Part shown: positions 7,874 through 17,100 of the stretch, in pieces | Layout: every line of letters starts with the position of its first letter | How positions within the stretch are numbered: the first letter of the stretch is position 1 | From: Methanoculleus oceani | GTDB lineage: Archaea > Halobacteriota > Methanomicrobia > Methanomicrobiales > Methanoculleaceae | Direction of reading: 5' to 3' | Length of the DNA stretch: 64,000 nucleotides | Assembly (NCBI RefSeq): GCF_023702065.1 | Contig: NZ_QFDM01000001.1 | Location: 620,001 to 684,000 of the forward strand | Program-made: the position numbers and the translations under genes | The notes under the pieces: generated by a model | The model's input: the letters and a program-made list of their open reading frames with translations, nothing else | Told to the model about the DNA's origin: nothing | The model's database searches: none

Positions 7874-8992
7874 TTACGGTATAATCTCGCAGCTGTTGTA
7901 CTTCCGGTGAACGAAATCCTCCATCTGAATCTTCCCGTCGCGGATGAGGGCCCGGATCTCGGGGAGCGCCGCCGAGAGGGCCGAATAGAGGTTCTTGACC
8001 GTCCCGCAGACGATCCGCCGCCCTTCCTCCGGCCAGGGGTTGGTGATGTTTGAGTAGAGGCATCGCCCGCCGCAGAAGTCGAGGAGGGCACACTCCGTGC
8101 AGGCGCCCCCGATGTCCGTAACCGGGAGGCGGAGGGGGTCGGCGGTGGCGATGTGCCCGGCGTAGTAGTCCTTCATCCCGACCATGATCGGGCAGGGCGA
8201 GATATGCCCGTCGGTCATGATGCTGTAGTTCGCGTGGCCGCACCCGCACCGGAGCATGCTCGGCCGCGATAGAAGCATGTCCTCCATCGGGTCCATGAAA
8301 GGATACCACCGGAGCACCCGGCCTCGCTCTCGCATCGTCTCCACCCAGAACTCGACGAGCGACCGGATGCCGGGATTGTAACTCTCTTCTGCCCACGCGG
8401 CGTAGTCGCGCGAGGAGTAGTCGTTCCAGAAGTTCGCGTCCATCTGCCAGTGGACAGCAGAGAACGGGAAACGGTCATTCTCCGTGAGGTAACGGACGGC
8501 CTCCACGATATCGGTATCCTCGGTCACCGTCATCCGGGCGATCACCTCACCGGCAAACCCGCCTTCCAGGAGGTGGTGAAGGTTCCTCATGACCCGCCCA
8601 AACGTCCCCTCCCCGCGGTGGGCATCGGTGAGCCCCTCGGGACCGTCGATTGAGACCAGAATCGTGTCGAAGCGGTTTGCGGTCGCAGGCTCGAGACGGT
8701 CGAGGAGTGTGCCGTTCGTGTGCAGGATCAGCGCCGATACCGGGGCGTCGCGGACGATCTCGCGGACGAGGTCGGCGGCGAGCAGGGGTTCCCCGCCGTA
8801 GAAGGTCAGCACGGCCTCCGGGTCCTCTGCGAGGAACCGATAGAGGTCGGCGAGATCGATATCGAGGTCGACCGGAAGGTCTTCGTCGACGGCGATCTCG
8901 GGCAGCTCCGGGGGGTCGACGGTGAACGCCTTCCCGCGGCAGTAGGTGCAGCAGAGGTTGCAGTCGTCGGTCAGGATGAGGTGGTAATACAC
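7874..8992 (-). CDS. Radical SAM/SPASM enzyme, putative peptide-modifying
   Basis: A 372-residue protein. The N-terminal DDCNLCCTYCRG holds the CX3CX2C cluster that binds SAM, followed by LTFYGGEPLLA (GGE motif). The C-terminal Cys-rich region (CGCGHANYSIMTDG, then CTECALLDFCGGRC) is a SPASM-type auxiliary-cluster domain. It resembles the methanogen family described from Methanospirillum (Mhun_1560 type) that is proposed to modify peptides; this link is from memory and unverified. The start is GTG at 8992, with a CTATAGAG box about 20 bases upstream, so it is probably leaderless. No short Cys-rich substrate gene is visible next to it. Confidence 0.88.
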   Translation of the reverse strand: MYYHLILTDDCNLCCTYCRGKAFTVDPPELPEIAVDEDLPVDLDIDLADLYRFLAEDPEAVLTFYGGEPLLAADLVREIVRDAPVSALILHTNGTLLDRLEPATANRFDTILVSIDGPEGLTDAHRGEGTFGRVMRNLHHLLEGGFAGEVIARMTVTEDTDIVEAVRYLTENDRFPFSAVHWQMDANFWNDYSSRDYAAWAEESYNPGIRSLVEFWVETMRERGRVLRWYPFMDPMEDMLLSRPSMLRCGCGHANYSIMTDGHISPCPIMVGMKDYYAGHIATADPLRLPVTDIGGACTECALLDFCGGRCLYSNITNPWPEEGRRIVCGTVKNLYSALSAALPEIRALIRDGKIQMEDFVHRKYNSCEIIP

Positions 8993-9094
8993 AGAGGGTC
9001 TCTTACTCTATAGGATGCCGGGCGAAAAAAAGATGAGGATGCGTGACCTCCCCGGGCCGCAAAGCAGAATACCCTGCAGGAGCAATCGACCTGT

Positions 9095-9430
9095 ATGTCC
9101 GAAGAGAAAAAAGAAAACCTCACCGAACGGGTCATCGACCCACGCGATCTCGTCGCCTATCAGCCCGGCTCGATCGTCAGCCGGATGCTCGTCTACACGA
9201 AGGCCGGGACCATCACGATCTTTGCCTTCGATGCGGGAGAAGGCCTCTCGGAGCACACCGCACCCTACGACGCCGTCCTCCAGGTCATCGACGGGGAGGC
9301 CCTCATCACCATCGCGGGCACGGAGTATGCGATGAAGACGGGCGACCTGATCATCATGCCGGCACAAAAGCCCCACGCCGTCCACGCCGTCACCCGCTTC
9401 AAGATGATGCTGACGATGATCCACGCGTGA
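9095..9430 (+). CDS. Small cupin-domain protein
   Basis: A 111-residue single cupin. GLSEHTAPYDAVLQVIDGEA is the first cupin motif, with one His and a Tyr-Asp pair, and GDLIIMPAQKPHAVHAV is the second, with two His. The fold usually binds one divalent metal, although the first motif keeps fewer His ligands than a canonical site. The ATG at 9095 has a GGAG sequence 12 bases upstream. It is divergent from the radical SAM gene, with about 100 bases between them. The function cannot be named. Confidence 0.85.
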   Translation: MSEEKKENLTERVIDPRDLVAYQPGSIVSRMLVYTKAGTITIFAFDAGEGLSEHTAPYDAVLQVIDGEALITIAGTEYAMKTGDLIIMPAQKPHAVHAVTRFKMMLTMIHA

Positions 9431-9459
9431 CCCCCTCTCGCGGGTCACCTGCCCGCAGG

Positions 9460-9470
9460 TTTTTATATGC
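9460..9470 (+). promoter_or_regulatory. TATA box and about 165-base leader of the P-type ATPase gene
   Basis: TTTTTATATGC is a strong archaeal TATA box right after the cupin gene. Transcription would start near 9490, leaving a leader of about 165 bases before the ATG at 9655, long for this genome. The leader has a possible GGCGG/CCGCC pairing and a tight GGAAC/GTTCC pairing. Confidence 0.5.
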
Positions 9471-9654
9471 AGGTGAGAGATCCCCTTCCGGTCATACTCC
9501 GGGGGATAATTGTCGGCGGCATTTCGGACCTCGCAGGGAGGAACTGTTCCGCCAAACCGTCCCGCCTCCTCGAATGCAGGGCGTCCGGCACAGTCAGTTA
9601 TGTCTATTCTCCCGGGCATCGGCACCCTGCGGCGTATACCCGTGAGATGGTATC

Positions 9655-12396
9655 ATGGAACCCCTCCCCTCCCCTGACGAGTCCCGGACGACAGCATGGC
9701 ACGCCCTTCCGGCGGGCGACGCAGCCGAAACGCTCGCATCACCGACGGGGGGCCTCACGGGCGCGGAGGTCGCCCGGCGGAGGGAGGTCTTCGGGGAGAA
9801 CGCCCTCCCGCAGAAGCGGCCTCCGACGGTCTTTGAGGTCTTCCTCCGGCAGTTCACGAGTCCGCTCATCTACGTGCTCCTTGCGGCCGGGATCATCTCC
9901 CTCCTCTTCGCCGACGTCACCGACGCGGCCTTCATCTTCGCTGTCATCCTGCTCAACGCCATCATCGGGACGTTCCAGGAGGTGAAGGCGGAGAAGAGTG
10001 CGACGGCCCTCCAGCAGATGCTCAAGATCCGTGCACGGGTGAGGCGGGACGGGCGGGAGACGACCGTCCCCGCAGAAGACCTGGTCCCCGGCGACCGCGT
10101 CGTTCTGGAGTCGGGTGACCGGGTTCCCGCCGATATCCGCATCCTCACGGCGCGGTCGCTCACCGTCGACGAATCACTCCTGACCGGCGAGTCCCACGCG
10201 GTCGGGAAAAGCCCTGATCCCGTGGGCGCCCCCCTCCCCCTGGGCGACCGCCTGGACATGCTCTACGCCGGCAGCACTATCATGACCGGCCGGAGCATGG
10301 GGGTCGTGGTCGCGACCGGCCAGCATACCGAGATCGGGCAGATAGCCGAGACAGTCACGGCGTCGGAGGCGGGCAAGCCCCCGCTTGTCCTCCGTATGGA
10401 AGATTTCTCCAAAAAGATCAGCATCGCCGTCCTTGCCGCCACCGGACTGCTTGCGATCATCGTCCTCGGCCAGGGGATGCCCCCAATCGAGGTCTTCTTC
10501 CTCGCCGTCGCTCTCGCCGTCTCGGCGATCCCCGAGGGCCTGCCGGTCGCCCTGACCGTCGTGCTCTCGATCGCGACGTCACGGATGGCCGGGCGGAACG
10601 TCATCGTCCGGTTTCTTGCGGCCGTGGAGAGTCTCGGGAGCTGTACGCTGATCGCGAGCGACAAGACGGGGACCCTCACGGTGAACCAGCAGACCGCCCG
10701 GGTCGTCAGTCTGCCGACCGGTGAGTCGTTCTCCGTCACGGGCGCCGGATACGCGGGTGAGGGAGAGGTTCTCGATGAGGGCGGAGCCCCGGTAGCCGGC
10801 TCGGCTCGTGATCGGGTAGAAATCCTGGCCCGGGCTGCAACCATCAGCAACGAAGCCGCCCTGGAGCGGACCGGCGAGGACGACTGGGCACATCAGGGCG
10901 ACGCGATCGACGTGGCGTTCCTCGCGCTCACCTACAAGCTGGGGCTTGACCCCGCCGGGATCCGTGAGAGTGCGCCTGCCGTCGCCGATATCCCCTTCGA
11001 GTCCGAGCGGCGGTATGCTGCCGTCTGGTACCGGGAGGACGGGGAGATCCGGGTGGCAGTCAAGGGGGCCATCGAGACGGTCCTCCCGCTCTGCCGGACC
11101 ATGGCCGCGGGAGGGGAGGAGGGTGTTCCCATCGACCCGGACCACGTGCAGGAGGAACTCGACGGCCTCACCTCACGGGGATACCGGGTGCTTGCCGTGG
11201 CTCATGGCCGCGCGGAGGGACCGGTCTCTGCGGAGAACCCCGAGCTCCCTCCCCTCGAACTCCTCGGCCTGGTCGGGTTCATCGACCCGATCCGGCCCGA
11301 TGTCCCCGACGCCGTGCGGCGGTGCCGCAACGCCGGGGTCGACGTGGTGATGGTGACGGGGGACCACCCCGCAACGGCTCTTGCCATCGCCCGGGAGCTT
11401 GATATCACGGACTCCCCCGACGAGGTCGTCACCGGTGCGGAACTGGGAGACGACGATATCGCGACGTTCTCCGAGTTCATCGACCGGGTACAGGCCGCCC
11501 GGGTCTTTGCCCGGGTGACTCCGCTGCAGAAACTCCGGATCGTCGAGGCCTACCGGGAGAGCGGGGCCTTCGTCGCGGTCACCGGGGACGGGGTCAACGA
11601 CGCGCCGGCACTCCGGAGCGCGAACATCGGGGTCGCGATGGGTTCCGGGACCGACGTCGCCAAGGATACGGCGTCGCTGATCGTCACCGACGACGACTTC
11701 TCCTCGATCGTCGCCGGGATCGAGGAGGGGCGGTACGCCTACGACAACGTCCGCAAAGTCGTCTACCTCCTGATAACAACCGGGTTTGCCGAGGTGCTCC
11801 TCTTCATGCTCGCCCTCATCATAGGCCTGCCGCTCCCCCTCCTCGCGGTCCAGCTCCTCTGGCTGAACCTGGTGACGAACGGTATCCAGGACGTGGCGCT
11901 GGCGTTCGAGCGAGGCGAACCCGGCATCATGAACCGGCCGCCGCGTAGATCGGAGGAGGGGATCTTTAACCGGCTGATGATAGAGGAGACGCTTCTTGCC
12001 GGTACCGTCATCGCGCTGGTGACGGTCGGAACGTGGTACTGGCTCCTTTCAAACGGGTGGGACGAGTTCTCCGCCCGGAACCTGATCGTCCTGCTGATGG
12101 TGCTCTTCGAGAACTTCCAGGTCTTCAACTGTCGGTCGGAGTACCGCTCGACCTTCCGTGTCCCGATAAGCAGCAACTACTTCCTGATCGTCGGCGTCAT
12201 CGCCGCGCAGGGTATCCATATCCTCGCGCTCTATATCCCCGTTATCCGGGACATCCTCCAGCTGCAGCCCGTTTCCCTGGTCGAATGGCTCTCGCTGCTC
12301 GTCCTCGCCTCATCGGTCGTGGTCGTGATGGAGATCTTCAAGGCGGTGAGGAAACACCGTCCTCCCGGTCACCAGACCGGATACGGGGTGGGGTAG
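9655..12396 (+). CDS. P-type cation-transporting ATPase (P2/SERCA-like)
   Basis: A 913-residue membrane pump. In order it has an N-terminal cation-ATPase domain, TM1-2, the actuator loop with LTGES, TM3-4 with IPEGLPVALTVVLS, the phosphorylation motif DKTGTLT with Asp336, the nucleotide domain, the hinge TGDGVNDAPAL, and a six-helix C-terminal membrane domain. TM6 reads LLWLNLVTNGIQD: Asn742 stands where calcium pumps have the ion-binding Asp of VTDG, with an Asp four residues on. So P2 family is sure, but the ion is not. The 3' end overlaps the convergent propeller gene by 28 bases. A Ca2+/Na+ antiporter gene lies 2 kb away. Confidence 0.93.
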   Translation: MEPLPSPDESRTTAWHALPAGDAAETLASPTGGLTGAEVARRREVFGENALPQKRPPTVFEVFLRQFTSPLIYVLLAAGIISLLFADVTDAAFIFAVILLNAIIGTFQEVKAEKSATALQQMLKIRARVRRDGRETTVPAEDLVPGDRVVLESGDRVPADIRILTARSLTVDESLLTGESHAVGKSPDPVGAPLPLGDRLDMLYAGSTIMTGRSMGVVVATGQHTEIGQIAETVTASEAGKPPLVLRMEDFSKKISIAVLAATGLLAIIVLGQGMPPIEVFFLAVALAVSAIPEGLPVALTVVLSIATSRMAGRNVIVRFLAAVESLGSCTLIASDKTGTLTVNQQTARVVSLPTGESFSVTGAGYAGEGEVLDEGGAPVAGSARDRVEILARAATISNEAALERTGEDDWAHQGDAIDVAFLALTYKLGLDPAGIRESAPAVADIPFESERRYAAVWYREDGEIRVAVKGAIETVLPLCRTMAAGGEEGVPIDPDHVQEELDGLTSRGYRVLAVAHGRAEGPVSAENPELPPLELLGLVGFIDPIRPDVPDAVRRCRNAGVDVVMVTGDHPATALAIARELDITDSPDEVVTGAELGDDDIATFSEFIDRVQAARVFARVTPLQKLRIVEAYRESGAFVAVTGDGVNDAPALRSANIGVAMGSGTDVAKDTASLIVTDDDFSSIVAGIEEGRYAYDNVRKVVYLLITTGFAEVLLFMLALIIGLPLPLLAVQLLWLNLVTNGIQDVALAFERGEPGIMNRPPRRSEEGIFNRLMIEETLLAGTVIALVTVGTWYWLLSNGWDEFSARNLIVLLMVLFENFQVFNCRSEYRSTFRVPISSNYFLIVGVIAAQGIHILALYIPVIRDILQLQPVSLVEWLSLLVLASSVVVVMEIFKAVRKHRPPGHQTGYGVG

Positions 12397-14288
12397 GTCT
12401 CCCACCGGTAGGGGAGGAGGACCTCGCTGATCCGGCTGCCGTTGGTAAGATCGGTCATGACGACGCTTCTTGCCGAGACAGTGTAGAGGGTGTCGTCCAT
12501 GAAGAGCGATCGCCGCACCGCATCGGCCGAGTTCCAGTTGTAGGAGGGTCCCTTCTCGGCGTGGGCGACTGTGCCTTTCAGGGTGAACCCGGAGGAAGGG
12601 TTCACCGAGTAGGCGTAAGCCCCCTGCCAGGTCGTGGTGCCGTAGGAGCCGGGGTACTTCGATCCGGGGTTCTCCACCCGCTTTATCTCGCTCACCGGGA
12701 TGACGAGGAGGTTCTTCTCTTTTACAAAGAGGAAGGCCTTGTGGTCGCGGAGGGCTTCCGAATCGGTCCCGGCCTCCCCGATCACGACGGTATCTACCTC
12801 TAACGGGTTGTTCACGTCCGAGACGTCGAAGAGGGCGATCTTGAGTCCCTCCACCGAGACGCCGCCCCAGGTGTTCTCGCTCGTCTCTTTGCCGATGCCG
12901 ATGATGTGGTCGGCGTCATAGGGGTGAAGGTAGTCGGAGTAGCCCGGGATCTTGAGTTTCCCGAGGATACCCGGGTGTTTCGGGTCCGAGAGATCGATGA
13001 CGAAGAGGGGATCGATCCGCTTGAACGTCACCAGGTAGAGCCGGTCGCCGACGAACCGGGCGGCGTAGATCCGCTCGTCCGGCGCGATGTGCTCGAGCGT
13101 CCCGATGGTCTCCATCGCGGGGTTGAGGACGTAGACGTTGTTGTACTGGAAGGACCCCTCACGCGTCCAGTCCTCGACGGTCGTCGCCACCCGGAGGTTC
13201 TCCCCGTACTCGTCGAGCGAGAACTGGTTTAAGAGGTGTCCGGGAACCCTGCCCATGGCCTTATAGTCGATCCTTCCGTCATCGATCGCGAACCGGTGGA
13301 CGATCGTCTGCTCCCGACTGCCGGCGTAGTCGGGCATCGTTGCGGCCGGGCCGGAGGAGGCGGCCCCCATGTAGCGGTAGCCGATGTAGAGGTTCTTTGC
13401 CGACGCAAAGAGGGTGGTGTCGTAGCCGAGGAGGAACGTCTCGGCGTCGGGAGTGCCCCTGTCGTTTTTGACGGAGAAGGCGCTTGCGGTGTAGAAGACG
13501 TAGTTCTGCAGCGGAGTCTCGGGGCGGTAGATGTCGGGCAGGATGGGCTCGCCGCCGTCCGTCCGCACCTCGGGGAGGACGATCTCGTCCCGTATCCAGA
13601 GGGGGGCCTCCCGCGTGAGGACGTAAACGTTGTCGCCGATCATCCGGGCGTCGTAGTAACTGCCGGTGAAGGTCTGGGTCCGGACCAGTTCGGGATCGTT
13701 CCGGTCGCCGATGTCGTAGATGTATGCGTGCGTCACCGCCCGGTGGACGGGAACGGGTGCTATACTCCCTTTCACGGCGGTCATTCTCTCTTCTGTCCCG
13801 GTGGCAAAGACCGTCAGGCGGTCGCCCGAAAGGAAGAGCGCCGTCGGGAGCCCGTCGATCCGGGTTTCGGATACGATCTTCGCATCCTCTGCCGGGAATG
13901 CTTCGAGAATCGCGAGCGTCTCCCCCGAGATGACGTAGATGTACCTGCCGTCGTTCTTCAGGAAATCGGCCTCGTCGACGCCCTGCACCTGCACGTTCGT
14001 GGTTGAGTAGTCGCGGGCGGCCGTTGGGGCTGATGTCGCTGCCGGTGCAGGCGCGTCCATGGCGGTCTCCTGTTTGGTAGCTCCCGGGGCCCAGGAGTAG
14101 CCGCCGTCGCTCCATCCGCCCTGCGCGTGCTCGGCTAAGAACGCCTCGATCTCCTCTTTCGATGCGAATTTCCTTAAGTCCCCCCAGGTACTTTCTCCTG
14201 CGTCTTCCGACGCGAGTGCGGTCCCGATGATCGCGGCGATCACGAGACACCCGAGGGCGACCGCTGTCGCCGGTTTCCAGTTCCCCAT
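12369..14288 (-). CDS. Secreted beta-propeller domain protein (COG4880 type)
   Basis: A 639-residue protein with an N-terminal signal/anchor helix (ATAVALGCLVIAAIIGTALA, about residues 8-27), a Pro/Ala/Thr-rich linker at about 72-92, and a large domain of repeated beta blades. TTNVQVQGVDEADFLKNDG and the following Y-I-Y-V-I pattern are hallmarks of the beta-propeller family distantly related to WD40 that methanogens secrete. It should sit outside the membrane, tethered by the N-terminal helix. A GGAAGGTGA ribosome site precedes the ATG at 14288. Its end overlaps the P-type ATPase gene on the other strand. The ligand is unknown. Confidence 0.87.
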   Translation of the reverse strand: MGNWKPATAVALGCLVIAAIIGTALASEDAGESTWGDLRKFASKEEIEAFLAEHAQGGWSDGGYSWAPGATKQETAMDAPAPAATSAPTAARDYSTTNVQVQGVDEADFLKNDGRYIYVISGETLAILEAFPAEDAKIVSETRIDGLPTALFLSGDRLTVFATGTEERMTAVKGSIAPVPVHRAVTHAYIYDIGDRNDPELVRTQTFTGSYYDARMIGDNVYVLTREAPLWIRDEIVLPEVRTDGGEPILPDIYRPETPLQNYVFYTASAFSVKNDRGTPDAETFLLGYDTTLFASAKNLYIGYRYMGAASSGPAATMPDYAGSREQTIVHRFAIDDGRIDYKAMGRVPGHLLNQFSLDEYGENLRVATTVEDWTREGSFQYNNVYVLNPAMETIGTLEHIAPDERIYAARFVGDRLYLVTFKRIDPLFVIDLSDPKHPGILGKLKIPGYSDYLHPYDADHIIGIGKETSENTWGGVSVEGLKIALFDVSDVNNPLEVDTVVIGEAGTDSEALRDHKAFLFVKEKNLLVIPVSEIKRVENPGSKYPGSYGTTTWQGAYAYSVNPSSGFTLKGTVAHAEKGPSYNWNSADAVRRSLFMDDTLYTVSARSVVMTDLTNGSRISEVLLPYRWETYPTPYPVW

Positions 14289-14406
14289 ATCCGTTCACCT
14301 TCCTATAGAGGGAGATGCACCCGCCGAGGCATCAGGTTTGCGTAACCTACGAATATTTTCGAAGTCTTTTGGGGTGGCCCGGTCAGGTGTTTTCGTGGCG
14401 ACTCTC

Positions 14407-15342
14407 TCACGCACCCGGCACCGCCCCGAAACTCCAGGCGATGTAGGCGGCGTAACCGACGAGCAGAAGGACCGACCAGCCCCGGACGATGGACGGGCGG
14501 GCAAAGAGCAAGGGGAGGATCGCGACCGAGAAGAGGACGACTGCGATGATATCGAACGCAGACCCGATGGTGGCCGGGGCGAGGAGGAGGCTTATCCCGA
14601 GGACCAGAAGGAGGTTGAAGATGTTGCTCCCGAGGATGTTGCCGATGGAGATGGCGCCCTCGTCTCTCACGGCCGCCACGACCGAGGTCGCGAGCTCCGG
14701 GAGCGACGTGCCGACGGCGACGACCGAGACACCGATGACGAAGGCCGGGATCCCGAAGATCTCCGCGAGCGCAACAGCGCCGTTGACGACCAGCTGGGCT
14801 CCGACAACGACAGCGACGAGTCCGAGGCCGATGTAGAGAGCGTCGGCCCATCCGTGGGACTCGATCTCAACCCCTCCTTCTTCGCGGCGTTCCCGCAGGA
14901 GCATGAAGAGGACGGCCACGAAGAGGATGAGGAGCACCCCCCCCGTGAGGGCGTCGAGCGTGCCTCTCACGGCGAGCAGGGCGAACGCCGCCGTCGCAAC
15001 GAGCATCAGCACGGTGTGCCGGGTGAGCGCGGAGCGCGACGTCCCGGACGCGGCGATCATGCCGGGCCGGATGAAGGTGCAGAGGGCGAGAACGAGGGCG
15101 ATGTTTGCAATGTTGCTCCCGATAACGTTTCCGAGCGCAATACCCGAGTTTCCTGTGGCTGCGGCGTTCGTGCTGACGACGAGTTCCGGGAGGGAGGTGC
15201 CGAATGCGATGATCGTGGACCCGATCAGGGCCGGGGAGATGCTGTAGCGGAGGGCAAGGCCGCTTCCGCCGCCTACGAAGAGGTCGGCTCCCTTCACGAG
15301 GAGGGAGACGCCGACGACGAATATGATGAAGGTCACGATCAC
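14407..15342 (-). CDS. Calcium/sodium antiporter (CaCA family, YrbG-like)
   Basis: A 311-residue membrane protein with about ten helices and the two inverted alpha-repeats of the cation/Ca2+ exchanger family. The first is GTSLPELVVSTNAA...GNVIGSNIANI and the second GTSLPELATSVVAA...GNILGSNIFNL, each with the ion-coordinating Glu and Asn. It would exchange cytosolic Ca2+ for Na+ (or H+). The start is GTG at 15342, with AGGTG five bases upstream. It lies upstream of and on the same strand as the propeller gene, with a 118-base gap. Confidence 0.93.
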   Translation of the reverse strand: MIVTFIIFVVGVSLLVKGADLFVGGGSGLALRYSISPALIGSTIIAFGTSLPELVVSTNAAATGNSGIALGNVIGSNIANIALVLALCTFIRPGMIAASGTSRSALTRHTVLMLVATAAFALLAVRGTLDALTGGVLLILFVAVLFMLLRERREEGGVEIESHGWADALYIGLGLVAVVVGAQLVVNGAVALAEIFGIPAFVIGVSVVAVGTSLPELATSVVAAVRDEGAISIGNILGSNIFNLLLVLGISLLLAPATIGSAFDIIAVVLFSVAILPLLFARPSIVRGWSVLLLVGYAAYIAWSFGAVPGA

Positions 15343-15480
15343 TGGAACACCTGAGAGTAGTGGTATTAATTGGGCGGGGTCTGCTAATACATTTCCGAAT
15401 CCGGGTTCCGGAGGCTGCCGGGAGGGGGGAGGTGCGCGGTGGGCAAAAGGTTATGTACCTCCTGCCGCCACCGGGCGGCC

Positions 15481-16242
15481 ATGTCGAACCCGATCCCCCG
15501 GTCCCTGCGCGGGGCAGGAAGGGAGTTCATGCGGGGGACGGAGTACGGGACCCAGCCCCCGTCGGACCAGATGCTGGGCCGCCCGTCGCCTCCTCTCGAG
15601 GTCCCGTATACGAAGGCGAAGACGGTCATCCCGCTGCCCGCGCCCGGCGATATTGTTATTCCTGCGGTCGATCTCCGGGACGCGATCGAGCAGCGGGAGA
15701 GCATCAGGAACTACGCGGCGGAACCGCTGACGCTTGCGGAAATTGGGTTCCTCCTCTGGTGCACCCAGGGGGTCCGGCAGGCCGTCGACGGGACGTTCAC
15801 CCTTCGCACGGTCCCGTCCGCGGGCGCACGACACGCGTTCGAGACCTACCTGCTGATCAACCGTGTCGAGGACGTTCCCCCCGGACTCTACCGCTACCTG
15901 GCGCTGGAGCACCGCCTCGCCGAAGAGTCGCGCGACCCCGGAATCAAGCAGCGAGTTGCGGCGGGGTGCCTGAACCAGCAGCATATCCTCAGGAGCGCCG
16001 TCATCTTCCTCTGGACTGCCGTTCCGGACCGGATGACGTGGCGCTACGGTGAGCGCGGCTACCGCTACATGCATCTCGACGCCGGCCACGTCTGCCAGAA
16101 CCTCTACCTGGCGGCATCGGGCGTGAGGTGCGGTGTCTGTGCGATCGCCGCCTTTGACGACGCGGCGATGAACCGGCTTCTCGGCATCGACGGAGAACGG
16201 CAGTTCCTGATCTACGTTGCGACTGTCGGAAAAATGCCTTGA
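15481..16242 (+). CDS. SagB/ThcOx-type nitroreductase-family protein
   Basis: A 253-residue FMN-dependent nitroreductase-fold protein. QRESIRNYAAEPLTLAEI is the N-terminal FMN-binding block, LLWCTQGVR and TVPSAGARHAFETYL follow, and the C-terminus has VCQNLYLAASG with a GVCAIAAFDD loop. This is the layout of SagB-type dehydrogenases, some of which oxidise azoline rings in peptides; stand-alone archaeal members have no proven substrate. The ATG at 15481 is about 30 bases after a GTTATGTA box at 15451-15458, suggesting a leaderless mRNA. Confidence 0.87.
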   Translation: MSNPIPRSLRGAGREFMRGTEYGTQPPSDQMLGRPSPPLEVPYTKAKTVIPLPAPGDIVIPAVDLRDAIEQRESIRNYAAEPLTLAEIGFLLWCTQGVRQAVDGTFTLRTVPSAGARHAFETYLLINRVEDVPPGLYRYLALEHRLAEESRDPGIKQRVAAGCLNQQHILRSAVIFLWTAVPDRMTWRYGERGYRYMHLDAGHVCQNLYLAASGVRCGVCAIAAFDDAAMNRLLGIDGERQFLIYVATVGKMP

Positions 16243-16336
16243 GGCGGCGGGTGCCGAAGGGCATATCCACCTCCCCGTCAAACACCAGAGTGAAGAGTCC
16301 CGGCATTCGTGCCGGGCAGGATGACGGAGGCTGCCG

Positions 16337-17044
16337 GTTACGTTCACGTTCGACGAAGAGATTGCTGCTCTTGAAGCGGAACGCGAAAATCTTCTCCGGT
16401 TCCCGGAAGACGAATTCATCGCGATCATACGGGAGGTGGGGTTCTCCTGCGACTGTTGCGGCCGGTGCTGCACCCGGGAGTTCAACGGCCATGTCTTCTT
16501 GCTGGAAGAGGATACAAACAGCGTCCGCTCGTTTCTGCCCGACGCCGTCGTCCCGGCACCCGATTTTGATGCCTGCGACCAGCAGGGGACGTTCTACGTC
16601 TCGGGCTACGCGCTCCGGACAAAGCCGGACGGCTCCTGCATCTTCCTCGAGGACGGCAGGTGCAGCATCTACGACCGGCGGTTCGCCATCTGCCAGGTCT
16701 ACCCCTACATGCTCCACCGGGAGGCCGACGAGACGGGCGCCGTCGACTGGCGGCAGATCGGCGGCTTGAACGAGCACGGCTGCTACAACACCCCGATCGA
16801 CGACGCCGAATGCGTCCGGATTGCCCGGGAGACCCGTGCCTACGAAGCGGCGTTCCTCGACCAGGCAATCCGGTTCCGGCGTGCCCTCCGGGACCTCTTC
16901 GCCCGGGAAGGACTGCGTTACGTCCGGCGGACCTACGACCTCCTGATGCGGGACTTCCGGAAAGGAGCCGAAGTCGAGGTCCGGGTCTTCCACCGCGGGC
17001 AGTTTGAACCGCACCGGGTCACCCGCGACATGTACGGGTGGTAG
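16337..17044 (+). CDS. YkgJ-type cysteine-cluster protein; start codon unclear
   Basis: The body is clear: CDCCGRCCTREF, later CIFLEDGRCSIYDRRFAICQVYP and HGCYNTPI, the Cys pattern of the YkgJ zinc/iron-chelating cluster family. The first ordinary start is GTG at 16436, but it begins only four residues before the Cys cluster. The frame is open and coding-like back to a stop at 16322-16324, giving VTFTFDEEIAALEAEREN then LLRFPEDEFIAIIREVGF. A GGAGG site at 16326-16330 points to a start around 16337, where the codon is GTT. An ATG at 16321 is in another frame. A rare start codon or a small frameshift is possible. Confidence 0.8.
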   Translation, partial: VTFTFDEEIAALEAERENLLRFPEDEFIAIIREVGFSCDCCGRCCTREFNGHVFLLEEDTNSVRSFLPDAVVPAPDFDACDQQGTFYVSGYALRTKPDGSCIFLEDGRCSIYDRRFAICQVYPYMLHREADETGAVDWRQIGGLNEHGCYNTPIDDAECVRIARETRAYEAAFLDQAIRFRRALRDLFAREGLRYVRRTYDLLMRDFRKGAEVEVRVFHRGQFEPHRVTRDMYGW

Positions 17045-17100
17045 GGGTCCTGTCTCTCCGGGTAACCTTTATAGCGCTCTGTAGCAACCGGGGCCTCACC

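Noticed and set aside
7848-9094. A small Cys-rich peptide next to the SPASM radical SAM gene
   Set aside because: The flanking gaps of 26 and about 100 bases hold no suitable frame.
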